Shown here: one piece after another, positions 1 through 6,208 of the stretch
Numbering within the stretch: the first letter of the stretch is position 1
Layout of the letters: each line of letters starts with the position of its first letter
Assembly (NCBI GenBank): GCA_964557575.1
Contig: CAZLBC010000089.1
Coordinates: forward strand, 1 to 19,160
Source: CAZLBC01 sp964557575
Lineage (GTDB): Bacteria; Planctomycetota; Phycisphaerae; SM23-33
DNA: 19,160 bases
Direction: 5' to 3'
Position numbers and translations under genes: made by a program
Notes under the pieces: model-generated
The model's database searches: none
Seen by the model: the letters and a program-made list of their open reading frames with translations, nothing else
What the model was told of the DNA's origin: nothing

Positions 1-280
1 CCTGCGGGCAGCACGCGGAGCCTTTACCCCGCTGCCGGCCGCAACCTGACCGATAACGACAGATAGAGAACGTACAGTACAACCAATTGGGGAAACAGAG
101 AAGGGAAAGGGTAACAACACGTCAAAACAAGAGACGGTGAAACGAACAAGTGACTGATCTCCCCTGTTTTAACCTCCCCATATTTAAAATCTACTTCCTG
201 ATGTGAAAGTGATGTAAGAAATTAATCAGATACTGGAACCACCAAAAGCCTTAAATACGCTTTTATTGAATTGGGTGTCT
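1..280. other. left edge without a recognisable gene
   Basis: No gene could be supported here. A plus-strand frame is open from base 1 to a TAG at 64-66 and could be the last 21 codons of a gene cut by the window edge, but its short sequence matches nothing I recognise. From about 70 to 270 the DNA is clearly more AT-rich than the rest of the window, with stops in all frames. No structured RNA was recognised. Confidence 0.4.
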
Positions 281-318
281 ATATGTATGTGTATGTGTGT
301 GGGTGGGGGTGGGGGTGT
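281..318. repeat. TG-rich microsatellite grading into G-run tract
   Basis: An alternating ATATGTATGTGTATGTGTGT tract runs directly into GGGTGGGGGTGGGGGTG at 301-317. The first half is an alternating purine-pyrimidine simple repeat. The second half has three G runs (3, 5 and 5) separated by single T residues, which could allow a two-tetrad quadruplex but lacks a clear fourth run of three. It lies just beyond the terminator of the tRNA-Pro gene. No coding role is seen. Confidence 0.7.
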
Positions 319-350
319 AAAAAAAGCCGGCCCTGCAGGGCCGGCTTTTT
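319..350 (-). terminator. Rho-independent terminator after tRNA-Pro
   Basis: A perfect 20-nt palindrome GCCGGCCCTGCAGGGCCGGC at 326-345 is flanked by an A tract on one side and five T on the other. Read on the minus strand it starts six bases after the tRNA-Pro 3' end and is followed by a run of seven T. It is symmetrical enough to work in both directions. Confidence 0.9.
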
Positions 351-351
351 A

Positions 352-426
352 TCGGAGCGACTGGATTTGAACCAGCGGCCTCTGCGTCCCGAACGCAGCG
401 CTCTAGCCAAACTGAGCTACGCTCCG
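352..426 (-). tRNA. tRNA-Pro (anticodon CGG)
   Basis: On the minus strand the sequence folds as a standard cloverleaf. The acceptor stem is CGGAGCG/CGCTCCG with discriminator A at 352. The D arm carries AGCTCAGTTTGGCTAGAGC. The anticodon stem CTGCG/CGCAG encloses the loop TTCGGGA, giving anticodon CGG (reads proline CCG). The T arm is GCTGGTTCAAATCCAGT. The G after the anticodon (G37) fits proline tRNAs. The 3' CCA is not encoded. It lies about 65 bp downstream of rnpB on the same strand but has its own promoter, and a strong terminator follows. Confidence 0.96.
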
Positions 427-445
427 AAAACATTACCGGAGGGGG

Positions 446-473
446 ATTATATCTCCGCCCTACCAACCGTCAA
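446..473 (-). promoter_or_regulatory. sigma70-type promoter of tRNA-Pro
   Basis: On the minus strand TTGACG (473-468) and a perfect TATAAT (451-446) are separated by 16 bp. Transcription would begin near 439, about a dozen bases before the mature tRNA 5' end at 426. The -35 box sits inside a small inverted repeat (ACCGTC at 466-471, GACGGT at 478-483) that could also form a hairpin in an rnpB read-through transcript. Confidence 0.8.
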
Positions 474-489
474 GATCGACGGTCAAAAA

Positions 490-896
490 ACGCCCGCCGC
501 ATGCACTGTAAGCCGAGTTCTGTTCTTCCGCGGGCGGGCACCCCGGGAAGATGAAGGCCATTTATCTGGACCCGACGTTGCCGCCGGGCTCTGCCCCGAA
601 GGACAAGCGGCCTACCCGTGATCCGTGGACGGGAACCGCGCCGCGAGGATCACTGTTTGGCCTTGCACCCGGCGGGGTTTGCCGTGCCGGCGGCGTCGCC
701 GCCGCCGCGGTGCGCTCTTACCGCACCATTTCACCCTTACCCCGGCCGCGCCGGGGCGGTATGTTTTCTGTGGCACTGTCCCTACCCCCCGTCGAAACGG
801 GGGGCGGTGGGCGTTACCCACCGCCGCGATTCCATGGTGCTCGGACTTTCCTCTCCCGGCCGCCGCGGGCCGGGAGCGACCTTCCATGCATACGGA
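490..896 (-). ncRNA. rnpB: RNase P RNA, class A
   Basis: This is the catalytic RNA of ribonuclease P, which matures tRNA 5' ends. Reading the minus strand, the diagnostic blocks occur in order: AGAGGAAAGTCCGAGCACCA near 861-836, GACAGTGCCACAGAAAACAT near 780-761, GGGTGAAATGGTGCGGTAAG near 736-717, GGGTGCAAGGCCAAACAGTG near 670-651, GATAAATGGCCTTCAT near 565-550, and AACAGAACTCGGCTTA near 524-509. The ends close by helix P1: CGTATGCA (894-887) pairs with TGCATGCG (505-498), with one G-U pair. Length is about 400 nt and all core blocks of the bacterial class-A form are present. A T6 run at 490-485 follows the 3' end. Several GC-rich hairpins extend peripheral helices. Open frames across this interval are spurious. 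Confidence 0.97.
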
Positions 897-904
897 CACC
901 CTAT

Positions 905-933
905 ATTATATATCGCCTGTCCCGACTTTTAAA
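905..933 (-). promoter_or_regulatory. rnpB promoter
   Basis: On the minus strand a perfect TATAAT (910-905) lies 17 bp downstream of TTTAAA (933-928; four of six matches to TTGACA). The predicted start near 897 agrees with the 5' strand of the P1 helix beginning at about 894. The stretch TATAGGGTGTCCGT spanning -10 to the RNA 5' end is identical to part of the dispersed intergenic repeat at 5176-5259. Confidence 0.75.
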
Positions 934-961
934 GCCACCGGCAATATGATCTCCCGGAAGA

Positions 962-990
962 TTGACAACCGGGACAATCACAGCCACAAT
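962..990 (+). promoter_or_regulatory. candidate mgtE promoter
   Basis: TTGACA (962-967), a 17-bp spacer and CACAAT (985-990, four of six matches to TATAAT) predict a start near 997, 24 bases before the mgtE ATG. A CCCGG/CCGGG inverted repeat (953-957, 969-973) overlaps the -35 box. The leader is too short for an M-box Mg2+ riboswitch. The position also argues against translation starts farther upstream. Confidence 0.55.
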
Positions 991-1020
991 AACCAGTCAC
1001 TTTTGCAGGGCGAGAACCGC

Positions 1021-2376
1021 ATGCAGGAAATGATTACGGCAGATTGGATCCACGAAATGGTTGAGGAGCGGCAACTCGGCCGCCTCAAGGGGGGGCTGAT
1101 CAAGATGGAGGTGCACGAACTCGCCCACCTTTTTTCAACCCTGCCGGACCGGGATGCGCTGGCGGTCGCGTTTCGCATGCTGCCCAAGGAAACGGCGGTA
1201 GAAATATTCGGGTCCCTGCAGATCGACCAGCAAAAAACCCTCATCAACACACTCAGCAGCGATCACGTCGCCAACATCATCAGGGAAATGCCCCCCGACG
1301 ACCGCACGGAACTGCTGGAAGAAATGCCCGGCAGGAGCGCCCAGCGGCTCATGAATTATCTCAAAGGGCGCGAACTTGAAATAGCGAAGGACCTTCTTGC
1401 CTACCCGGAGGATTCAATCGGCAGGCTGATGACCCCCGAGTATGTCGCCGTCAGGAAAGACTGGTCGATCGAAAAGGTCCTGCGTCATATCCGCCGCATT
1501 GCCGAAAGCCGTGAAACATTCAATATCATCTACGTGATAAACGACGACTGGAAACTGATCGACGAAATCTACCTCGAGGACATCATTCTCGCGGAACCTG
1601 ATCACATAGTCGAAGAACTGATGGACAACCAGTTCGGCGCGCTTAATGTCTGGGAAGACCAGGAAACGGCAATCGAGGTGTTCATGAAATACGACGCCGC
1701 GGTTATGCCGGTCGTCGACAGCGACGGCACCCTCGTCGGCATTGTCACCCACGACGACATCATGGATATAGCCGAGGAAGAAGTGACCGAGGATATTCAA
1801 ATGATGGCCGGCGTCCTGGCAACGGAGGAAACCTACCTGACAACCGGCATGGCCGGCATGATGAAAAAGCGGCTGCCGTGGCTTGTGCTTTTGATGGCCG
1901 TTGAAATCGTGGCCGTCATGATCCTGAAAGGGTACCAGCAAATACTCGCCCTGCTCGCCATGTTCATGCCCCTGATAAACGCCAGTGCAGGCAACGCCGG
2001 AAACCAGATCGCCGGGTTGATGATCCGCAGTATCGCCATCAGGGAAATACAGCTCGAAGATTGGCTGAAAGTGCTGACGCGGGAGATCTTCCGGGGCCTG
2101 ATAATGGGGTTGATCCTGGGACTGTTGGCCGCGCTCATCGCGATCATGTTAACCACGGCGGAGAGTTACGCAACCGCCGCCGCCGTGGCCCTGGCAATGA
2201 TCACCGCGGTCTGTATAGCCAATATCATGGGATCGATGCTCCCCTTCTTTTTCCAAGGGGTCGGCATCGATCCCGCCGTTACCTCCGGCCCGCTCGTCAC
2301 CTGTCTGATGGACATATCGAGCATCCTGATATTCTTCTCTATTGCCAGCGCAATACTCGGCATCACCGCAGGTTAA
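1021..2376 (+). CDS. mgtE: Mg2+ channel/transporter MgtE
   Basis: MgtE is a homodimeric inner-membrane Mg2+-selective channel gated by cytosolic Mg2+. The 451-residue length is typical. An N-terminal helical MgtE_N domain (about 30-130, including LSSDHVANIIREMPPDDRTE) is followed by two CBS domains (about 137-255; DDD-type acidic patches and AVMPVVDSDGTLVGIVTHDD). A connecting helix leads to a five-helix membrane domain (about 285-450). Signature pieces PLINASAGNAGNQIAG (317-332) and GIDPAVTSGPLVTCLMD (415-431) are present; Asp431 corresponds to the pore Mg2+-binding Asp432 of the Thermus enzyme. I chose ATG 1021 because it lies after the candidate promoter and gives the family length; an open extension upstream runs into rnpB antisense. 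The gene is monocistronic and converges on the TerB-like/HEAT gene 48 bp away. Confidence 0.95.
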   Translation: MQEMITADWIHEMVEERQLGRLKGGLIKMEVHELAHLFSTLPDRDALAVAFRMLPKETAVEIFGSLQIDQQKTLINTLSSDHVANIIREMPPDDRTELLEEMPGRSAQRLMNYLKGRELEIAKDLLAYPEDSIGRLMTPEYVAVRKDWSIEKVLRHIRRIAESRETFNIIYVINDDWKLIDEIYLEDIILAEPDHIVEELMDNQFGALNVWEDQETAIEVFMKYDAAVMPVVDSDGTLVGIVTHDDIMDIAEEEVTEDIQMMAGVLATEETYLTTGMAGMMKKRLPWLVLLMAVEIVAVMILKGYQQILALLAMFMPLINASAGNAGNQIAGLMIRSIAIREIQLEDWLKVLTREIFRGLIMGLILGLLAALIAIMLTTAESYATAAAVALAMITAVCIANIMGSMLPFFFQGVGIDPAVTSGPLVTCLMDISSILIFFSIASAILGITAG

Positions 2377-2424
2377 TGCTTTGCCAACACGAATACCGTT
2401 TCAGGTTATAAAGCCGGCCCTCGT

Positions 2425-3195
2425 CTATATCGCCAGTTCCGTGTAGTGTTCCTTGCCTGCCCCCCGCCACCATTCTCTGACGGCTTCCTGGATATCTCCC
2501 GCGCCGAAATCCTGCCCCGTGATATTTCCGATGGCCCTGCAACACGCATCCCGGAAGGAGGCATTCGATATTTCGTCGTCGGTGTCGCCGATATTGACGT
2601 GTTGCGAAAGGTAATAGACCGCACGAGGATCACCGAGTTCTCCGAGTTGCTGCGCCACCAGCGTTTTCAACTCGAGGTTGTCGGTCGTCTCATCGGGAAC
2701 CCGGTAGCTCTCCAGAACCTGCAACAGCGGCACCACCGACGGGCCGCCGAAGCTGCCGATTTCCGCCACCCGCGCCCGCCGGGTATCGCTGTTCCACTCG
2801 TTGAACGACTCGTAGATCCGGTCGATCCTGTCGTGTATCGTGTCGACCACTTCCTCCATCCCCGGGATGAGGGACTGGGTCTCCATGTCCGACAATCCGA
2901 TATGGCCGGCCGCTCGTTCAAGCAGATCGCGCTCGGCGGGAACGACCTTGCCGTCGGCCTTTGCGGCCTCGATGAGCATTTTGAACACATCGCTGCCCTG
3001 CTGGCCCCTGGGTATCGCCATGCTCTGGGGCGACTGGCGATACTCCGCGACAAGCTGGGAAAATTCAGATTCATCGATCTGCAATCTGCGCTTCAGCCCG
3101 GCGAGGAAGCCCTTCGCCTCATCCGAAATCGACCCGTCGATACTCAAGATTACCAGTACGTTCCTGACGGCCTTTGCCGCATCCTCGTTCTGCAT
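2425..3195 (-). CDS. TerB-like plus HEAT-repeat cytosolic protein
   Basis: The 256-residue soluble protein has no signal peptide or membrane helix. Residues 6-108 resemble a TerB/DjlA-type all-helical domain, with paired repeats ILSIDGSISDEAKGFLAGL and EAAKADGKVVPAERDLLERA, each carrying an acidic D-G loop and a following Glu as in TerB metal-binding repeats. Residues 135-230 look like two or three HEAT-type helical pairs (ARVAEIGSFGGPSVVPLLQV; LVAQQLGELGDPRAVYYLSQ; FRDACCRAIGNITGQ). The exact function is unknown; a scaffold or stress-linked role is inference. ATG 3195 is chosen because GGAAAGG lies nine bases upstream; a longer frame to 3384 adds 63 unlikely residues. It is transcribed divergently from riboflavin synthase (245-bp gap) and convergently with mgtE. 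Confidence 0.8.
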   Translation of the reverse strand: MQNEDAAKAVRNVLVILSIDGSISDEAKGFLAGLKRRLQIDESEFSQLVAEYRQSPQSMAIPRGQQGSDVFKMLIEAAKADGKVVPAERDLLERAAGHIGLSDMETQSLIPGMEEVVDTIHDRIDRIYESFNEWNSDTRRARVAEIGSFGGPSVVPLLQVLESYRVPDETTDNLELKTLVAQQLGELGDPRAVYYLSQHVNIGDTDDEISNASFRDACCRAIGNITGQDFGAGDIQEAVREWWRGAGKEHYTELAI

Positions 3196-3440
3196 AATCA
3201 ATGCCTTTCCAAATTGCTGGTACCGGTGTCGCGTCGGCGCGTCCTGCCATACCGGTCTATGGTAATCGCTGACCACCCGGACGAAAAAGATAAATCCAAT
3301 ATAAAACCCGGGCGGCAATACGCACAGCAGTCGGCTGCGGCGCAAAAAAAGCCTCACGTCCGCCGTAAAGGGACTACTGGTCAAAGAACGGTTATTCAGG
3401 TAACATGTTCAGCAACCACTGCCGGACAGGTATTACGACA

Positions 3441-4094
3441 ATGTTTACAGGCATCATCGAAGCAATCGGCACGGTTGAATCCGTTGCGGAAACCGCCGGC
3501 GGGAGGCGCGTCACCGTCACGCTCGGTTCGGTCGCGAACGATTTCGCGAGCGGCGCGAGCGTCGCGATTGACGGTATCTGCCTTACCGCCGCCGCCGTCC
3601 ACGGCGAATCCGCGTCGTTCGATATCATCGATGAAACCCTGCAAACATCCACCGCCGGCCGGCTCGGGGCGGGGAATCGCGTCAACCTGGAGCGCGCCCT
3701 GGCCGCCGGCGCGCAACTCGACGGCCATATCGTGCAGGGGCACGTTGACGGAACCGCGACGGTCACCCGGGTCGAACGCCGCGGCTGGATGCGGGTGGAT
3801 TTTGCGGCTCCCCGCGAACTGACGGCGCTGATGGTCACCAGGGGTTCCGTGGCCGTCGACGGCGTCTCCCTCACGCTCGCGGCGGTGGGTGACGATGACT
3901 TCTCCGTAGCCCTGATACCCGAAACGCTGGAACACACGACCCTTTCCGATATGCCGGTCGGCAGGAAGGTCAACATCGAGACCGACATCCTGGGCAAGTA
4001 TATTCTGGCGTTTCTCAGGAGGATGGGAAAAGCGGACCCGGCGGCCCGAGAGGGACTGACGATGGAACAACTCAGGAACGGCGGATTCATGTAA
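3441..4094 (+). CDS. ribE: riboflavin synthase alpha subunit
   Basis: The enzyme dismutates two 6,7-dimethyl-8-ribityllumazine molecules to riboflavin and the pyrimidinedione, the last step of riboflavin synthesis. The 217-residue product shows the two tandem lumazine-binding barrels. The first has MFTGIIEAIG at 1-10, GICLT at 45-49 and the linker GHIVQGHVDG at 95-104. The second has DGVSLT at 140-145, PETLEHTTL at 160-168 and NIETDILGKY at 178-187. All are family hallmarks, and the N-terminal MFTGI defines ATG 3441; an in-frame ATG at 3405 would add 12 residues not seen in the family. GGACAGG lies about ten bases upstream. It appears to head an operon with the two downstream membrane-protein genes. 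No FMN (RFN) riboswitch was recognised upstream. Some species call this gene ribC. Confidence 0.96.
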   Translation: MFTGIIEAIGTVESVAETAGGRRVTVTLGSVANDFASGASVAIDGICLTAAAVHGESASFDIIDETLQTSTAGRLGAGNRVNLERALAAGAQLDGHIVQGHVDGTATVTRVERRGWMRVDFAAPRELTALMVTRGSVAVDGVSLTLAAVGDDDFSVALIPETLEHTTLSDMPVGRKVNIETDILGKYILAFLRRMGKADPAAREGLTMEQLRNGGFM

Positions 4095-4128
4095 TCCGTG
4101 GTATACCCGTGGAAAGCGATTGACGTTA

Positions 4129-4746
4129 ATGGCAGCAGAAGACAAAAAAGAAACGGGCGGAACGGAACACGGGAAAATATGGCTGGTGGCCGCCTTTCTC
4201 GCGTGGCTCGTTCCCGGCGCGGGCCATTTTTACCTCGGGCGGCGCGTTCGCGGTATCATCATCTTCCTGACGGTGACGATCACGTTCTGGATCGGCATCG
4301 CGATCGGCGGTGTGATGACCGTCGACAGTCGTTTTCACCCCAAGTGGTTCTACGCCCAGATGGGCACCGGCATTAACGGCATCATTACCTGGTATCGCCA
4401 GCGGAACGTCTACCGGCAACTGCTCGGCGACCCCGACCTCGAACTCTACGAAGAGGAACTGCATCCGCGGGCCGACGACAAGCCGCCCGAGGCCCAGATG
4501 GAACGGGACAGGGGGCTGGCGAAGAGAAACCTGGCGCTCGTGCCGCCCAACGAAAACGTCGCCCGGGCGTATTCCGGTATCGCGGGAATGATGAATATCC
4601 TGGTCGTGTTCGACGCCGCCATTCTCTGCCTGATGGGCGTCTGCGGCGAATCGCCCGCACCGGCCACTGAAAACGGGGAGTACGCCCCGCCGGGCGGGAA
4701 GACCGATCCATCGAAAGACCGGAACGAGGGGAGCGAAGACGCATGA
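4129..4746 (+). CDS. DUF6677-type membrane protein
   Basis: This 205-residue protein has predicted membrane segments at about 17-35, 43-63 and 150-170. A TM2-like opening (AAFLAWLVPGAGHFYLGRRVRG at 21-42) has the Pro-Gly-x-Gly-(H)-x-Tyr-Leu-Gly turn common to TM2/DUF6677 proteins. The middle (90-145) is charged and probably cytosolic; the tail (178-205) is Gly/Pro/Glu-rich and disordered. It follows ribE by 34 bp and its stop overlaps the next start by four bases (ATGA), so the three form one transcript. I chose ATG 4129, with GGAAAG 12 bases upstream; TTG 4120 would be too close to that site. The family is, as I recall it, found mainly in Planctomycetota. The function is not known. Confidence 0.8.
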   Translation: MAAEDKKETGGTEHGKIWLVAAFLAWLVPGAGHFYLGRRVRGIIIFLTVTITFWIGIAIGGVMTVDSRFHPKWFYAQMGTGINGIITWYRQRNVYRQLLGDPDLELYEEELHPRADDKPPEAQMERDRGLAKRNLALVPPNENVARAYSGIAGMMNILVVFDAAILCLMGVCGESPAPATENGEYAPPGGKTDPSKDRNEGSEDA

Positions 4747-4970
4747 TCCAGACGGCCACCCTCTTCTACAATCCCGTACCGATCCCCTGGCACACGGTGC
4801 CGTGGCTCATCATACCGCTCTGTATTTCCATCGCGATTATTTATCGAACGATACGGACGCAGCATCCGTCCCGGCTGCCGCGGGAAATCGCCCGGATGTT
4901 TCTCTACATCGCCGCCGGACTCGTGGCGCTCTGCATCGGTGCGGTCGTTGTATATCACGCGTTTCTGTAA
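4743..4970 (+). CDS. small two-TM membrane protein
   Basis: A 75-residue protein with two hydrophobic segments (about 18-35 and 51-71) separated by a basic loop (YRTIRTQHPSRLPREIAR). The start ATG shares four bases with the stop of the DUF6677 gene (ATGA at 4743), and GAGGGGAG lies eight bases upstream, both good signs of a real, translationally coupled gene. By the positive-inside rule the loop would be cytosolic with both ends outside. I do not recognise the family. The coupling suggests it is a partner of the preceding membrane protein. Confidence 0.75.
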   Translation: MIQTATLFYNPVPIPWHTVPWLIIPLCISIAIIYRTIRTQHPSRLPREIARMFLYIAAGLVALCIGAVVVYHAFL

Positions 4971-5116
4971 CGTGACGGTTCGGGGGACGGAGTCGATACC
5001 AGCAACGGGCTGCCGGCACGTACCTTTTATATACAACAATGGGCATTCTGCGCAACCCTGCTTCAAAAACCCCGTCTTCCCCCGTACACCCCGTAACAAG
5101 GCGGCCTTACTCTACC

Positions 5117-5306
5117 GGCCGGCGGCTCACAGGCTGAACCGTATGATGAGGTGCCGGGTTTGTCAACCGGGGCAACGGGTATAGGGTGTCCGTTGTTGTT
5201 TCCCGGGTATAGGGTGTCCGTTGTTGTTTCCCGGGTATAGGGTGTCCGTTGTTGTTTGTTCCCGAAACGGAAAGAGGACGATTTTCGAATCAGGTGTGCT
5301 GTCCCC
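5117..5306 (+). repeat. composite intergenic repeat, copy E1
   Basis: The modules, in order, are GGCCGGCGGCTCACA (5117-5131), TCAACCGG (5163-5170), the GGGTATAGGGTGTCCGTTG module (from 5177, present three times) and AATCAGGTGTGCTGTCCCC (5288-5306). The first two are found unchanged and in the same order at 15638-15680. The third matches 15693-15721 and, inverted, 10434-10409. The last matches AATCGGGTATGCTGTCCCC at 15785 in 17 of 19 positions. This is a dispersed noncoding element with conserved architecture. Confidence 0.8.
5176..5259 (+). repeat. 28-bp unit in three tandem copies
   Basis: Three head-to-tail units start at 5176, 5204 and 5232. Each begins CGGGTATAGGGTGTCCGTTG and ends TTGTTTCC; only the last two bases of the third unit differ (TTGTTTGT). 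The units abut with no spacers, so this is not a CRISPR array. The same module occurs singly in the two other composite repeats of the window, so the array looks like a local expansion. Confidence 0.95.
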
Positions 5307-5329
5307 CGAATCAAGTCCGTTCATTGTCC

Positions 5330-6208
5330 CTATGACTTCCGACGCACCGTGACGGTGCGCGGCAAATCCTGGATATCGTTCAGGATATCGGGAAACTCGA
5401 ATTCGTCGGTCCGGTCCACCAGTTCCTGCACCGCCTCGACCTGCCCGATACCGAACTCCATGCAGAACAGCCCGCCCGGCTTCAACAGGCCGGCAACGCC
5501 CGCCACGAGCGGCCTGATGACGTCGAGCCCGTCGCTGCCGGCCACGAGGGCCACCGCGGGCTCGCTCTCCACGCCGGGCCCCAGGGGCTCGTTGTCGGCG
5601 ACGTAGGGCGGATTCGCGGTAATGCAGTCGAATACCGTCTCCCCCGTCCATGCCGGCGGTATGTCGAGAAGGTCCGAACGGGCCACGGTGACGGTGTCTT
5701 CCAGACCGAGAGTGCGGATATTATCGGTGGCAATCGCGACCGCCTCGGGGGAGATGTCCGTCGCGAGTACCTGCGAAACGGGAGCATTCGCGGCGACGGC
5801 GGCGGCGACGCAGCCGCAGCCGGTACACACATCCCAGACCGTGCCCGGCGCATCGAGGCACCGGAGGTACCCAACCGCGGCGTCCACGATCAGTTCGGTC
5901 TCAGGTCGGGGGATCAGCACCCCCGGGCCAACCGCGAATGAAAGCGAGTAGAATTCCTTTTTTCCCACCAGGTAGGAGACGGGATAGCCGTCCGCCGCCC
6001 TCTTGACGAAGTGCCGGAATCTATCCAGCTCCTCTTTTCGAAGCCGGTACTCGAAACGCGTGTAGAGATCCATCCGCTGCCAGCCGACCGTCTCCGCCAG
6101 CAGCACCTCCGCGCTGAGCCGCGGTGCGTGGAGTCCCCTCGTACGGAAAAAATCCGCGGTCCAGTCCAGGAGGCGCTTGACGTTCCATTGCTGTTCCATT
6201 GTCGACAT
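5330..6208 (-). CDS. prmC: peptide chain release factor N5-glutamine methyltransferase PrmC/HemK
   Basis: PrmC methylates the Gln of the GGQ motif in release factors RF1/RF2 with S-adenosylmethionine, improving termination. The 292-residue length fits. The N-terminal helical domain (1-85) contains AEVLLAETVGWQRMDLYTRF and ends in YLVGKKEFYSLSF; the class-I methyltransferase fold follows. Visible motifs are GPGVLIPRPETELIVD (94-109), the SAM loop DVCTGCGCVAAAVA (126-139; DxxTGxG as in the family), the ATDIS acidic strand end (149-153) and the catalytic NPPY (199-202). The first 188 bp overlap the end of the upstream isochorismatase-like gene in another frame. ATG 6208 is kept because the helical domain starts at once; an in-frame ATG at 6199 is possible, and no strong ribosome site precedes either. 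Translational coupling to the upstream gene is likely. Confidence 0.94.
   Translation of the reverse strand: MSTMEQQWNVKRLLDWTADFFRTRGLHAPRLSAEVLLAETVGWQRMDLYTRFEYRLRKEELDRFRHFVKRAADGYPVSYLVGKKEFYSLSFAVGPGVLIPRPETELIVDAAVGYLRCLDAPGTVWDVCTGCGCVAAAVAANAPVSQVLATDISPEAVAIATDNIRTLGLEDTVTVARSDLLDIPPAWTGETVFDCITANPPYVADNEPLGPGVESEPAVALVAGSDGLDVIRPLVAGVAGLLKPGGLFCMEFGIGQVEAVQELVDRTDEFEFPDILNDIQDLPRTVTVRRKS

Larger units (their letters stand above)
4971..5329. other. repeat-bearing intergenic gap between convergent operons
   Basis: This 359-bp gap separates the plus-strand ribE operon from prmC on the minus strand. Its right two thirds hold composite repeat copy E1 and the 28-bp tandem array, listed separately. 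The left part (4971-5116) shows nothing recognisable: no clear terminator hairpin with a T run follows the 75-residue gene. Short frames here have no coding signature. Confidence 0.6.

Noticed and set aside
301..317. Stable three-tetrad G-quadruplex
   Set aside because: Only three G runs of three or more are adjacent; a fourth run would have to come from splitting a five-G run.
551..1020. Long open frames across 551-949 and an N-terminal extension of mgtE from 625
   Set aside because: They run antisense through the RNase P RNA, are Arg/Pro-rich, and the extension would lie upstream of the likely mgtE promoter.
897..1020. M-box Mg2+ riboswitch upstream of mgtE
   Set aside because: The predicted leader is only about 24 nt and no M-box-like helices were seen.
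3196..3384. 63-codon N-terminal extension of the TerB-like/HEAT gene, including a hydrophobic stretch
   Set aside because: A good ribosome site precedes ATG 3195, and the extension has no domain resemblance; it is the divergent intergenic region of ribE.
5176..5259. CRISPR array
   Set aside because: Units abut directly without unique spacers and no cas gene is present.
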